Shown here: in pieces, positions 35,301-45,378 of the stretch
Layout of the letters: each line of letters begins with the position of its first letter
Position numbering within the stretch: the first letter of the stretch is position 1
Assembly: GCA_021186555.1 (NCBI GenBank)
Contig: JAJKFL010000042.1
Location: 24,303,521-24,367,520, forward strand
DNA: 64,000 nucleotides
Direction: 5' to 3'
Source: Reticulitermes speratus
Taxonomy: Eukaryota > Arthropoda > Insecta > Blattodea > Rhinotermitidae
Notes under the pieces: generated by a model
Seen by the model: only the letters and a program-made list of their open reading frames with translations
What the model was told of the DNA's origin: nothing
Database searches by the model: none
Position numbers and translations under genes: made by a program

Positions 35301-38300
35301 AGTCTTTGAGAAGAGTATTTCCCAAATACGTGTATGATTTATATGGCAAAAATGCCAAAGGAAGAGAACCAGTTTGATAGCGTGACCATGTTCTTTTGAG
35401 TGGCAGTGTAGGTACTTTTTAAAATTAAATGAACTTTGATCTGAAGGGAGGAAGATTTTGTAATGTAAAAGAGGCATAGACATCAGTGTTACATTTAAAA
35501 AAATGCTGACAAACAGATGACGTGAAGGGAGTCTTAGCAGATGGACACAGAGGAAATAGACTTTGTCATTCATGTTGGTTTACAGGTGCTCATCTTTACA
35601 AAGCAGCATCAGTGAATTGTGACTGTTATAGCCAGATGAACAGCTACAATTTTGAGAAGTGGGTGAAACGAAGATCAATCCAAAATATACCAGAGAAGTC
35701 AGTGGTCATTGTTTATAATGTGCCGTATTTACTGTGTGCAGGTCTACAATCCCCAAGCAAATACACAGTGAAGGCAGAGATTATTTCGTCTCTTTGGAGA
35801 GAGGGTGTTGCCTCTGATGTCACTAGGATGAAGCATCTGCCATACAAACTGATGGAGTTGAGAATGCCAAAAGGAAAGGCCACATTCTGAACACATGTTA
35901 TCATGTGGCCCTTAGACTTCCCTCCAATAATTGTGGTATCAGTCAAATTGAACTTGCCTAGACGAAAGTGAAACGTTTTATTAGGTCCAGTAATATGGGT
36001 ACAGGATTATCTTTAAACCATTTTGTGTGATGAAGAAGCATATTATAGAAAGGTTGACATCATTTCTGATGTTATGAATAGGATCATAATATAAAATCCA
36101 AATGAAAAGGCTTTGTTTGGATGCCAAGGATGTGGTGATATTATCTGGAGATACAAACTCTGATTTCTTGGTCACTGTGCTACCATATCCTCTGGATGAT
36201 GCTCTTAGTAATGCATAAAATTTAAAAATATTCCAGATTTAAAGAAATGAAATAGAACATAAATGGTAAAATTTACAAATCCATCCACATCCATGAGAAT
36301 GTTTTGATAATTCTATTGTGTAATTCATCAATGTAATCACTTTTGTTTAAAAAATTGCATTATACAATGATGGAGACTTGGTGCTGTACATCTTCCATGC
36401 AGTTGTCACATATAAACAAGTTTATTACCAAATAATTGTACCAATGGTGCAATTAGTTGGTAATAAACTTGTTCATATAGGGGCTTGTGTTTTTGACAGG
36501 ATCTATGTGTTTTCCTCACACTGCTGTTAAGGAGATGGGGGACCCTACCCATGCTGTCAAGGTCAGAGTCATTCCTGTGTGTCAAGATTTTTTTTGCCAT
36601 ATATCATATTTACTTGAATGCAAGACGAGGTTTTTTTCCTTAAATTTGGTGCTTAAATATGTGAGGTCGTCTTAAATTCGCATATGAAGCGCCAAACCGG
36701 ATCTGTCTGAACTGGACCATGCGGAGCCAAACCACGGCCTGCATTGCCAAATCATCACAGGTGGATGAAAGAGAGAACACAACATGACTAAAGTTAACTG
36801 ACACAATCTTCTTTTTTTGGACTTTGTCCATCATGTAATTATTTTAGAGAAGCAGGACGTGTTGGAAGCCGGCTCCCTTTCCATCTTCAGGCAAAGAAGC
36901 ACCTAACTTGGTGGATCCTTTAGATCAAGCTATTCTCAGTCACTACAGACCATAGAAACAGGAGGAAACTTGTTAAGATATGCACCTGCAAACAGATCTA
37001 GTCCAAGGGTAGTAACAGGAAAATGGCCATTGAACAGTTAAAAATTAACTGCATGACTCAAAACTAAAACCTGGACCAGTCCATAAATTAAAAACCATAA
37101 AAAGAGCCATGAACTCCGACTGATCAGACCACAAACACAACACATAAATCCAGAACACACGTATTTAAAATTTTTAACGCCACTAACACCATCTATGGAG
37201 AAAATTGTGAATCCTTCATGGGTTCAAGTAAGTTTATAAACCAAGAAATATACATGTATTTTTTAGTCAATGTGGATCATAACGGCATGGCAGCGCATCT
37301 CACCAGAAGTGACTGTGAAGGGTTTTAACAAGTGCTGTATAGCCAATGCAATGGATGAGACTGATGATGATATGTTTTGGAATGGCAGTGAAGAGAATGG
37401 GAATGTTAGGAGTGAGCGTGAGGAAGATGAAGGCACTGACTGTGAAGATGGAGACAGTGACACTGATTGGTAAAGGTAGATATAATCTGACATACTTTGT
37501 GTGCTAAGTGTATGAAATTAACAATAAAATATTTTTTGTAGCAGATGTTTTATTTTAGGGGGTCGTCTTAGATTTGGATATACATTTTTCCCTTGTCAGA
37601 CGTGTTTTATTTGCGGGATTGTCTTAGATTAGAGTTGTCTTGCATTTGAGTAAATACGGTATTCAGAGCCTTTCTAAATCACATTGAAAGGATTATGGTA
37701 CAACAAAACCACAACTTACGTCCAGAACCTGTCCAAACCACACTGAATGAATTCCAGCACAACATAGTATGTATTAAATTCCATTGCTGGAGAATGTAGG
37801 ATTCGCAAGCCAGTCAAAAACAAACTAGATATGTAGTCTGGGAGTGTGCAGGAGTCTGTGTATACCAGAGATACTGGTTGTAGGATGAGAGGTTCACAGA
37901 AATGAACACCCAAAGAGGCCTCAATGTTTTATCATCAAGAATGCTTACCTGTTACAGACCATGCTATCAGTCAGGGCACTTAGAACACACTGTTGTTAGT
38001 GAAACAACCTCATTGTGAAACCACTGAAATCAATATACATTCTAACTTTAGCAGGGGAAGAGAGTTTCTGCTCAGACTAATATGAAGTTGTCTATATAAG
38101 GAAACAGGATGCTGCAATTTTATCTAACCTACAATTTCTACTCTGTGCTTGAAACATCTGTTGTAATGCTTTAGATGTGATCTGGCCCTTTTCAGGGGTA
38201 AGGTACTCTTCCTATCCCCCCTACCCTGAGTTTTATTTTCATGTTGCTCCCAGTCTGTGCCTTTCATGCAAGTTCCTGACCATCCCAGACATTTCACTGC

Positions 38301-39820
38301 ATTTGTCATCCCACCAAAACAGATTAGCCCATTAAATATCTATTTTTCTTTCACAATTTTGTGTTGAGTACCGCTCAATGTCTGGGGCCGGGATAGCTCA
38401 GTCGGTAAAGCGACTCGCTACGGGCTGGACGGTCCGGGGATCGAATCCCGGTGGGGGCGAGATTTTTCGCATACATCCAGACCGGCCCTGGGGCCTACCC
38501 AGCCTCCTATACAATGGGTACCGGGTCTTTCCCGGGGGTAAAGCGGCCGGGGCGTGGTGCTGACCACCCACCCCCAACTAGCACCGGGGTCAAGAATGAG
38601 TAGAGCTATACCTCTACTCCCCCTTTGGGCCTTCATGGCCTGTTATAGGGAAAAACTTTAAACTTTACCGCTCAATGTATCAAAGCAGAGCAGTTCTCAC
38701 CAACCGGTGGACTTAATGCTGTAAGTATTAGTAGTGACCATTGGGTAGTCACTTTGCCTGTGAAGATTGTGACAGTAGTATCTCCAAAATGTTGGTTAAA
38801 TAGTCCGTAGCTAAATGGTGGCACCTCCGGGATTCCACATGAGGATGTTACCCATAATTACCAGTGTCTTACAGAGAATGAAAGGAATCTGTGTTACAGA
38901 GAAAATGTTATGCTTATGGGTACTATAAATTATGTATTTCTTACAGGTTGGGAAGGGGGGACTGCCTTCCATCAGATGGTAAGTGGAAGAATGCACAGCC
39001 AGGACCTTCAGATGTAATGAATTCAGATGATAAAACACTCTCTGCAGCTAAAATAAAACCAGAACACAACAGATCAAACTCCAACAATCAAGAAAAGAGC
39101 AAGGGTGCTAGTAAAAAATTTTCATGTCGTGAATGTAATAAAGTCTTTCCAAGTAGGCAAAAACTCATTAGACATCTAAGAACTCATGCAAATGAGATGC
39201 CATTTTCGTGCCCAGAATGTGGAAAATTTTTCCGGCGTAGTAACATGTTTGCTAAACATATGCAGGCTCATGCAGCAGGAGAGAAACCTTACATGTGCAC
39301 AGAATGTGGTAAGAGTTTTTGTCACAGTCACATACTTAAAGAACATATTCGAATCCATACAGGTGAAAAGCCATACTCTTGTAATAAATGCGGGAAGAGT
39401 TTCGGACAGAGTGGCAACTTGACAAACCACATGCGAAGTCATACAGGCGAGAAGCCCTTCTTGTGTACTGTGTGTGGAAGAAGCTTCGGATTCAATTCCA
39501 CACTTACGAAACACATGATGACACATACAGGAGACAAACCCTATTTGTGTACTGCATGTGGGAAAAGCTTCAGCCTTACATGTACTTTAAAGAAACATAT
39601 GAGAATACACACAGGCGAAAAACCATTCTCATGTCGTGAGTGTGGAAAGTGCTTCAATCGTAAAGACCACTTGAAATGTCACCTCAAGACTCATACACAT
39701 TTTTCCACTGTACAAAACATTGCTGGCAGTGTAAAGCAGGAGACAGTGAAACCAAATACCACAAATCAGATAATTCAGGAGACTTGTATGTTAACCCCAA
39801 GACACTTTCAAGATTGTTAA
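23375..39820 (+). CDS. ZAD-C2H2 zinc-finger protein, four coding exons
   Basis: The exons are 23,375-23,497, 29,753-29,908, 30,980-31,071 and 38,947-39,820. All introns begin GT and end AG, and the junctions keep phase (0, 0, 2), giving 414 residues. Residues 1 to about 85 are a zinc-finger-associated domain (ZAD): CRLC at 9-12 is encoded by exon 1 and CQQC at 53-56 by exon 2, so the zinc site is split across a 6.3-kb intron. Exon 3 encodes an acidic linker with [12 protein letters not shown]. Exon 4 carries seven C2H2 fingers at about residues 182-373 with HTGEKP-type linkers, then a 41-residue tail. ZAD-C2H2 proteins are insect nuclear DNA-binding proteins; the ZAD usually mediates dimerisation. 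Target and function are unknown. The ATG at 23,375 is the first in the exon, 14 bases after the acceptor TTTTACAG. A poly-A signal AATAAA lies at 39,845-39,850. Introns 1 and 3 hold full-length or large transposon remnants, yet the reading frame is intact. Confidence 0.93.
24539..24770 (+). mobile_element. LINE 3'-end fragment in intron 1
   Basis: The frame 24,539-24,760 reads [27 protein letters not shown] and ends FCSVEEFF. It resembles the C-terminal motif (YAGIKIFNSLP ... HSFYSIDEFF) of the LINE copies at 41.7-50.7 kb, but is diverged. No RT remains. Confidence 0.65.
24980..25520 (-). pseudogene. Decayed DDE transposase remnant (mariner/Tc-like)
   Basis: Translated on the minus strand across stops and frame shifts: [14 protein letters not shown], then [10 protein letters not shown] (in place of QDGATAH), then a PDL-like stretch and NPHIE before a histidine-rich end. 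The order matches the catalytic part of DDE transposases common in insects. No inverted repeats were found and the frame is badly broken. Confidence 0.5.
26814..26857 (+). ncRNA. Best hammerhead-like ribozyme candidate
   Basis: AACTCC (26,814-26,819), CTGATGA (26,820-26,826), an extra T, hairpin GGCAC/GTGCC with a 4-base loop (26,828-26,841), GAAA (26,842-26,845), palindrome CATG, TA (26,850-26,851), then GGAGTT (26,852-26,857). AACTCC and GGAGTT pair perfectly as stem I. This is the order of a type I hammerhead with a minimal, palindromic stem III, as reported for Penelope-like elements. The T between the core and stem II is non-canonical and is shared by nearly all copies here. It lies in intron 1 of the zinc-finger gene, on the same strand. 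Confidence 0.55.
26974..29325 (+). mobile_element. Tigger/pogo DNA transposon, full length but inactive
   Basis: The ends are CAGTAGAACC and its complement GGTTCTACTG, with a TA duplication (26,972-26,973; 29,326-29,327), typical of pogo/Tigger. Length 2,352 bp. The terminal repeat continues into ..GTAAGAAGTC, and the motif TAAGAAGT recurs at 26,988, 27,003, 27,020 and 27,117 in the left end and at 29,271 in the right. These subterminal repeats are likely transposase-binding sites. The element sits in intron 1 of the zinc-finger gene, in the same orientation. Confidence 0.93.
27647..29132 (+). pseudogene. Tigger/pogo-like transposase, broken
   Basis: An N-terminal helix-turn-helix of the CENP-B type is visible ([21 protein letters not shown]). 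A second DNA-binding helix region follows ([18 protein letters not shown]), then the DDE domain with [17 protein letters not shown] and QPMDQGIIK holding the three expected acidic residues, and an acidic tail. A frame shift near 27,940, stops at 28,144 and about 28,363, and another frame change near 28,600-28,640 abolish the protein. In life it would cut and paste the surrounding element in the nucleus. Confidence 0.9.
29330..32140. other. Intron sequence around exons 2 and 3 of the zinc-finger gene
   Basis: Apart from the two exons (29,753-29,908 and 30,980-31,071) nothing is recognised here. Confidence 0.6.
32143..32411. mobile_element. hAT-like MITE with an 8-bp target duplication
   Basis: The terminal repeats are CATAGGCGTAACTTGG on the left and the complement of CATAGGTGTAACTTGG on the right. 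The 8-bp target duplication CTAAAAAT is exact (32,135-32,142; 32,412-32,419). Length 269 bp, non-coding. The 8-bp duplication points to the hAT superfamily. Confidence 0.85.
32648..33150 (-). repeat. SINE (family 2 variant) next to a LINE family C 3' fragment
   Basis: The minus-strand SINE at 32,648-32,850 has a head with CAGTATAGTTACTAGGTCAC and a body with CTTCTCCAAAG and GGGGGTAAAGCAGC. Beside it, about 32,860-33,150 on minus encodes the basic end of LINE family C ([31 protein letters not shown]). Confidence 0.75.
33155..34435. other. Intron 3 of the zinc-finger gene, nothing recognised
   Basis: No coding or repeat structure that I can support. Confidence 0.5.
34440..34928 (+). mobile_element. 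LINE 3'-end fragment
   Basis: The frame at 34,488-34,715 includes [17 protein letters not shown] and ends HLAFYSVDE, the C-terminal motif of another LINE lineage. The 3' flank ends in a short repeat tail, TAAACTAAACTAAACT, near 34,914-34,928. Confidence 0.65.
35030..36215 (+). pseudogene. Tc1/IS630-like DDE transposase remnant
   Basis: A readable block at 35,522-35,890 begins [14 protein letters not shown] (with the bases just before it), then has [23 protein letters not shown] where VVLDNAPYH is expected, and [17 protein letters not shown]. Upstream, about 35,090-35,210 reads [14 protein letters not shown] in another frame. The order matches a family of DDE_3-type transposases frequent in insect genomes. 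The catalytic DNAPYH box is mutated and stops interrupt the rest. Terminal repeats were not found. It lies in intron 3 of the zinc-finger gene. Confidence 0.65.
36604..37659 (+). mobile_element. Pogo-like element with only the transposase C-terminal half
   Basis: The ends are TCATATTTACTTGAATGCAAG and the complement of CCGTATTTACTCAAATGCAAG, with TA on both sides (36,602-36,603; 37,660-37,661). Length 1,056 bp. Inside, [13 protein letters not shown] marks the last catalytic aspartate region of a pogo/Tigger transposase, and 37,270-37,473 encodes the acidic C-terminus ([19 protein letters not shown] ending DSDTDW). The N-terminal half is gone. It is a relative of the element at 47,661-48,435. 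Confidence 0.8.
38369..38678 (+). repeat. Full-length tRNA-derived SINE (family 2) with a 13-bp target duplication
   Basis: The head has GGATAGCTCAGTCGGTAAAGCG (A box in its first half) and a B box GGGGATCGAATCCCGG. The body ends CTTCATGGCCTGTTATAGGG and a short A-rich tail. TACCGCTCAATGT is duplicated at 38,369-38,381 and 38,666-38,678. The SINE itself is 38,382-38,665, 284 bp, lying about 280 bp before exon 4 of the zinc-finger gene. Confidence 0.9.
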
Positions 39821-39844
39821 GTTCATTGACATAATGCACGGTAG

Positions 39845-39850
39845 AATAAA
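39845..39850 (+). promoter_or_regulatory. Poly-A signal of the zinc-finger gene
   Basis: AATAAA, 25 bases after the stop codon. A short 3' end is plausible, though later signals cannot be excluded. Confidence 0.6.
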
Positions 39851-39859
39851 ATGATATGC

Positions 39860-41110
39860 AACACAAAATGTAATTTTTTTCTTAGTATAACAAAATGTTT
39901 GCTTTATATAGCATGCTAAACACAAAACACCCAGTACGTAAGAAGTCTGACAACAATACAAGTAAATAAATGGAGCAGAAGAAAGTGTCCACTGAAAACA
40001 GTGCACAATAAGAGAACTACCCAGTGGCGTTTTAGACGGGAAGTTATATCCTCTCTGCTGTTTCTCAGCTGCAGGAAATTGTGATAGTATTTTAATAACA
40101 TTAGTGGATAGGATCTGATATGGCATAGCCATATTGAAGCCCAGACCTGACAGTATGTGATAATTCACTTCAGGTCTGTGAAGTGGAATATTTTTTGACG
40201 ACTGCATGTAATGGATGTTGGAAGAACTAAAGCAGACACCAGTGACTATTCTGGTATTCAGCCTTCCACATTTAAAAAATGCTCAACAGAACATGGCCAC
40301 AGGTCAATCACTGTGCAGGGAACAGGGTTATATACAGATATGCTGAAATTTTATTACAGTGGGACTTTGTAACTGCTCTGTAGTTATCATATGTGTCATC
40401 CAAACAACTGAATTTATTGATTGGTGGGGGGGAATGTCCAGAATTCTTTACTACCTTTTATGAAAATAAACTAGGTAAGTTAGGTATATAAATTTCTGTT
40501 ACTAATCTTTTAACATTAACTGATTGTGTGTTCAGATATGAACATTCATAATCTAAAACCTTGTTATGGCTGCCTTTTATTTATGAACATTTTTAGTTTA
40601 ATGTTCCAAAACAGACTTCAAGTGGTAGAAGAACATTTAAGGTTCATTTTATTCAGAAAATGCAGAAATAATAAATTCCAAGATTATATCATAACTTCAA
40701 TAACAATTGGCCCTATAAATTTTTCTTGACATGTTTGTAATGTGATAATTTATATTGGCCATTTTATCTTATCACTTTCAGGCCTGAGTCTTTCATCAGT
40801 GTCTTGTTTCCACCGAATATATATATACAAGTCCTGGCTTAGTGTAGACCACACCCCCTTCTTGTAAATTGTATTTTATTCTCAATACAAGACCATTCCT
40901 GTATTACCCATTATTACCTTCATAGTACTGTATCAAATTGAGGAGTGCTGTTAATTACCCATTATTATTGTCGTAGTATTTTATCAAACTGGGGAGTGTT
41001 GTTCAAGTATCACGTTTACTTTCTTCCCTTACACATACAGTAGATTGATTATGAAAACACATCACCCTTAGAATGCCGTACAGTATTATGTATTTTGACA
41101 CATTTTAGTG
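39860..41110. other. Intergenic, nothing recognised
   Basis: Small open frames only, no family resemblance. Confidence 0.5.
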
Positions 41111-41114
41111 TTGA

Positions 41115-41680
41115 TCAGGAGCTAGGGTCAGTTTCTGGCAGACGTAACAGCCTTTTCTCTTCTCCAAGGCATCCAGACCACTTCCAGAACCCACCCAGCC
41201 TTCTTGTCAATGGGTACTGGGGGAAACTTTGCAGGCCCATAGCCAGACCAATGAACACAGTGGGTGCAGCAGCTTCCAGTGTGGGTGCATATATGTACAT
41301 ACATTTATATACTTACATAATGTTCTATTATACTTATACTTTTTATATATATGTATTATGTACACACAAGTGTATAAAGTGCTTTTTTCATGACCACAAA
41401 ATCAAGACTTAGTGCTCTATAACATTGCACAAAACATCTTCCTTATACATACATCTTTCAAAATGAGTTGGTTTCCAACCAAGGTGGTTCAACAGAGGGA
41501 ACACGTGAATGCTGTAGGGTGTCGCATATTTTTTAGCGTGCTGATTAGCATGTTTGTCTAATATTTTGCAAATTCCTAGTGGGTGCATCCAAGCATGTGG
41601 TGGGTGCACCCTGCACTCCCCTGGCTACAGGCCTGGCACTTTCCCTGGGCATAAAGCAGCCAGGATGTGAAGTTGGCCAA
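41115..41680 (+). repeat. Left half of a split SINE, itself carrying a MITE
   Basis: The SINE blocks CTTCTCCAAGGCATCCAGACC and TCAATGGGTACTGGGG run up to 41,231. After the MITE they resume (TTTCCCTGGGCATAAAGCAG, GATGTGAAGTTGGCCA) to 41,680, where a LINE tail begins. The missing end of the SINE (TAGTGCCAAGGTTAAGAATG) appears at 50,785-50,905. Confidence 0.75.
41232..41635. mobile_element. MITE with GGCC-type terminal repeats
   Basis: It starts CAGGCCCATAGCCAG and ends with the near-complement CTGGCTACAGGCCTG; 404 bp. The flanking 8-mers AAACTTTG and GCACTTTC are only partly alike, suggesting an old hAT-like 8-bp duplication. It contains repeated GTGGGTGCA motifs and no gene. Confidence 0.7.
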
Positions 41681-44600
41681 TACATACATACATTCATACA
41701 TGCATGTATACAAACAGTATTAGAGATTATCTTTACACATTAAAAATTCATCTACAGAGTAAAAGGAATGTGTATTTAAGTACTTTAAATTTTGTCTTTT
41801 CCTTCTTAAGGATTGTCAGACTGCATAATAAACTGTTGAAAATTTTGATGCCAGCATAGAATGTACTTTTTTTTAAAACAAGATAGGTTGACATTTGGTT
41901 TATGAAAATGGTGCTTATTCCTTGTATTAATATTGTGTATAAATGAATTTGTTTGAAAATTTTCTTGATTACTGACAATGAAGTTCATTAATGAAAATAT
42001 ATATTGGCATGGAGCAGGCAAAATCTCTCATTGTTTAAGTAGGCTTCTGCATGACGTTCTGGGTTGTCCACCAGCCATAATTCTGACGATTTTCGTTTGT
42101 AAAGTGAAAATCTTCCTACTGTTGGAAGAGTTACCCCCAAAATTATTCCACATTTTATAATAGAATGAAAGTATACATAGTAAATTGATTTGAGAGTGTT
42201 AATATTACTGATATGGACATTCAACCTAATGGCATAACATGCACCACTTAACTTAGGAATCACTTGGTTGTTCCAGTTTAGGTGGTTATCAATTTATAAA
42301 CCAAGAAATTTTGTACTTACCGTCTCGTCTATACAGTGGAAGTTTGGCCACCCCTGCTATAAGGAGTTGAATGAACGCAAGCAAAGGGAGCGCAAACAGA
42401 TATCCATTTTAAGTTTTTTTCGTCCCACTATGTCTTCTTCATCAATCGCTTTCAACGATCCTTCACAGCCATCCACTTTTGGAATGTCAAGTTCCAAAAA
42501 AAGAAGGGTGTCCACCAGTTTCTCCTCAGATTACAACATATATGATGTATATGACATTGGAGAAACCCCTTCAAATGCCTTTTCACCTGCTTAATCTTAC
42601 CCACCTTCACCCACCATCGAAGAACAATGACTCAGACTCCGCTCTCCCTCCTGTCCCACCTCACCTTGGTTGCCTTCTTCACTTCAATCAGTAAGTACAA
42701 TGACTATTTTTTACCCATTCAGTGCTTACTAATTATGTAATTGATGTTTTGTAGGTTTAATACTATGCATAAATCACTGTTGGACTTTTTTTAAAGAACA
42801 TTGTTGGACTGTTTTATAGGTGTTTAAGAGTTTTTTAGCAGTATGTAGGGAACTTGGTTGGTGGTTTTGGGATGGGCTGGGCTGGGAATGCATTATTATT
42901 TTTCCCATTTACAATAATGGGAAATACGGTCCCACTATGCGATTTTTCGCTATCAGACCTGTTTTCAGGAACAAATTAGAGTCGGATAACGAGGGTTAAC
43001 TGTACTTTACTTTGTAACCAATATTTAATGTAGAATGTGATGAATTATTTGTTATAAATTTCATTGTATTTGTTTTATCTAGATTTAGGACTAACTTATT
43101 AGCAGGAAACCATTTAATCATATGGGAACTAAATTTGACAATGAACAGAAATCTTCGAAATTTCTACTTGAAATTATGACACTAGTGTCATCAGCAAATA
43201 ATATTGGTTCTGATATAGAATTTATTCTCAGGAGAAGATCATTTATATATAATACGAACAATAGAGATCCTAGAATTGATCCTTGGGGAACTTCATGTTT
43301 CAGTGTACCCCAGTAAGAGAAAAAGTTTAGTTGTAACATGATTTTACTTCAACTTTCTGTCTTCTATTAGTTAAATAGGACCTGAACCAATATTCAGATA
43401 CTATTCAAATTCCATAGCAATGTAATTTAGCTGACAAAGTTTCATGATTTGCACAATCAAACGCCTTTACCAAGTCAGAGAAAATCCCTCCAACATGCAT
43501 TTTTTGGTTAATAGATTTAAATGCATTATCTGTTAGTCTGACGGCAGCATTTTCAGTACATATGCCTTTCCTAAAATTGTGCTGTTCCATGACCAGTATG
43601 TTGTTAGTACACAGATGTTGGCTTAATCGACTGTGCATAGCTTTCTCGAATACCTTATAAAAATGGTTAATAATGAAATGGGCGTATAATTTGTCATACT
43701 AGGTTTGTTTCTTTCTTGTACAATGATGTTACTACCTTAATTTTAAGACTGTCAGGAAAAATACCTTTATATAGCAAGTGATTATAAATGTAGCTTAATG
43801 GGTGATTTATGAGAGATGCACAAGTTTTTAAGATTTTATTTGTTATTTCATCATACCCTAATGATTTTTTTGGTTTTAGGGAATGTATTTTACTTTTTGT
43901 CTCAGCTTGAGTGATTGGGATTATTTTTGTGCTGGGGAGTTTCCAGAAAATGAATCTTTTACAATTGGGGTAGCATCTCCTTTCTCTATTTGTTGAATGT
44001 TTAATTTTTCAGTAATTGTTATAAAGAATTTATTGAAGGCATTGGCCACGTTTCGTGGATCCTTTAATTTTTCAACATTCACAAGTAAGGTGGGAACCTG
44101 TTCCACTGAATGTACTTTTCCCACCTCTTTCTTTGTAATGTTCCATGTTGTTTTTATTTTGTTATTAGACTTTGCTACAGGAGTGCTGTAGTGTTGCTTC
44201 TTAGCTTCTTTTATAACTTTTCTTAGGAGTTTACAATATTTAATATAATGTGCTTTTGCTTTTGGATCGTTGCTGTTCGTAGTGAAGGTATACAGACTTC
44301 TTTTATGTTTTCAAGATATTTTTATTCCTTGTGTAATCCAGTCATTCTTTTTCTTTTGTGCTTTTGTGTTTAACTGAAAAACTAGCTTGGAAAATGTTTA
44401 AGACAGTGCACAGAAATGAATTAAACATATGGTTAGGATCTTTATCATTATAAACAGATTCCCATGTTTCTTTTTTTTAGTAGAGTCTGAAAGTTGATGA
44501 TTGTTTCACTGTTTATTAATCTGGTTCTATGCTTCAAAGGAAATTTGTTTATTGTTGCATAAATATTTTTAATTGTAAGAATTTGAGCATCATGGTCTAA

Positions 44601-44930
44601 TAGGCCATTTATTAGGGGAGATATAGAAGATAAATTTAGTCTACTGTTATCCACAAATATATTATCAATGGCAGTACTTGGGTTATTTTGAATTCTTGTT
44701 GCAAATTTACTGTGTGCAACAGATTATATGTTGTTAATAATGAGGCCAGTTGTTTCTTTTTGATTGCTTTCAATGAGATAATCTGTATTTATGTCTCCAC
44801 AAATTAAAATTTCTGCTTTTGGTTTATACAGATGTTTCAAAGTGTCATCTAGGTTTTTTTTTATAAACTTATTAAAACCTCCTGTAGGCACTCTGTATAA
44901 GCTTAATATAATTAAGTTCCATTAAATTTT
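41681..44930 (-). mobile_element. LINE family A, minus copy
   Basis: A non-LTR retrotransposon with a 3' tail of CATA repeats at 41,681-41,712. From its 5' side on minus: the endonuclease end (ICGDINTDYL, then AIDNIFVDNS near 44,650), a linker (43,921-44,124), the RT with KAFDCANHE, VPQGSILGSLLF and the intact catalytic box FADD near 43,190, then the C-terminal YAGIKIFNSL. It is 5'-truncated within the endonuclease and split by a Tigger element at 42,334-43,002. Stops and frame shifts make it inactive. Confidence 0.88.
42334..43002 (+). mobile_element. Tigger-like deletion derivative inside LINE A
   Basis: TA flanks both ends (42,332-42,333; 43,003-43,004). The right end is the complement of CAGTTAACCCTCGTTATCCG, a typical Tigger end; the left end shares only CAGT. 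It keeps the transposase C-terminus (ERKQISILSFFRP). Removing it restores the LINE frame (KVKY joined to DETVSTKFLG), which proves the insertion. Confidence 0.85.
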
Positions 44931-45378
44931 GTCAGCTAAATTACATTTCTATGGAATTTGAGGAATATCTGAAGATTGGTTCAGTTTAACTAATAGAGTA
45001 CGGAAAGTTGAAGTAAAATCACCTAATACAACTCAGAATATTTTCTCTGACTGGGGTATATTGAAGCATGGAGCTCCCCAAGGGTCAATTCTAGGACCTC
45101 TATTGTTCATAATATATATAAATGACCGTCCCCTGAGAACAAATTCTATATCTGAACCAATATTATTTGCTGATGACATTAGTGTCATAATTTGAAGCAG
45201 AAATTTTGAAGATTTCTGTTCAGTGTCAAATTTAGTTCCCATAAGATTAAATGGTTTGCTGCTAGTAAGTTAGTCCTAAATCTACATACAACAAGTATGA
45301 TTAAAAGTATATAGAAGAAATGGTAAATACAAAATTTCTTGGTTTACAAATTGATAACCACCTAAATTGGATCAACCA

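Noticed and set aside
37270-37473. Small acidic protein as an independent gene
   Set aside because: It is the C-terminus of a pogo-like transposase inside an element with TA-flanked inverted ends.
38385-38460. Possible tRNA gene
   Set aside because: Head of a 284-bp SINE with a 13-bp target duplication; acceptor stem is not closed.
39176-39526. Minus-strand frame of 116 codons
   Set aside because: Antisense shadow of the zinc-finger exon.
40770-40815. Another hammerhead-like core on minus (CTGATGA ... GAAAG)
   Set aside because: No hairpin can be drawn between the two core parts and no palindrome follows the GAAA.
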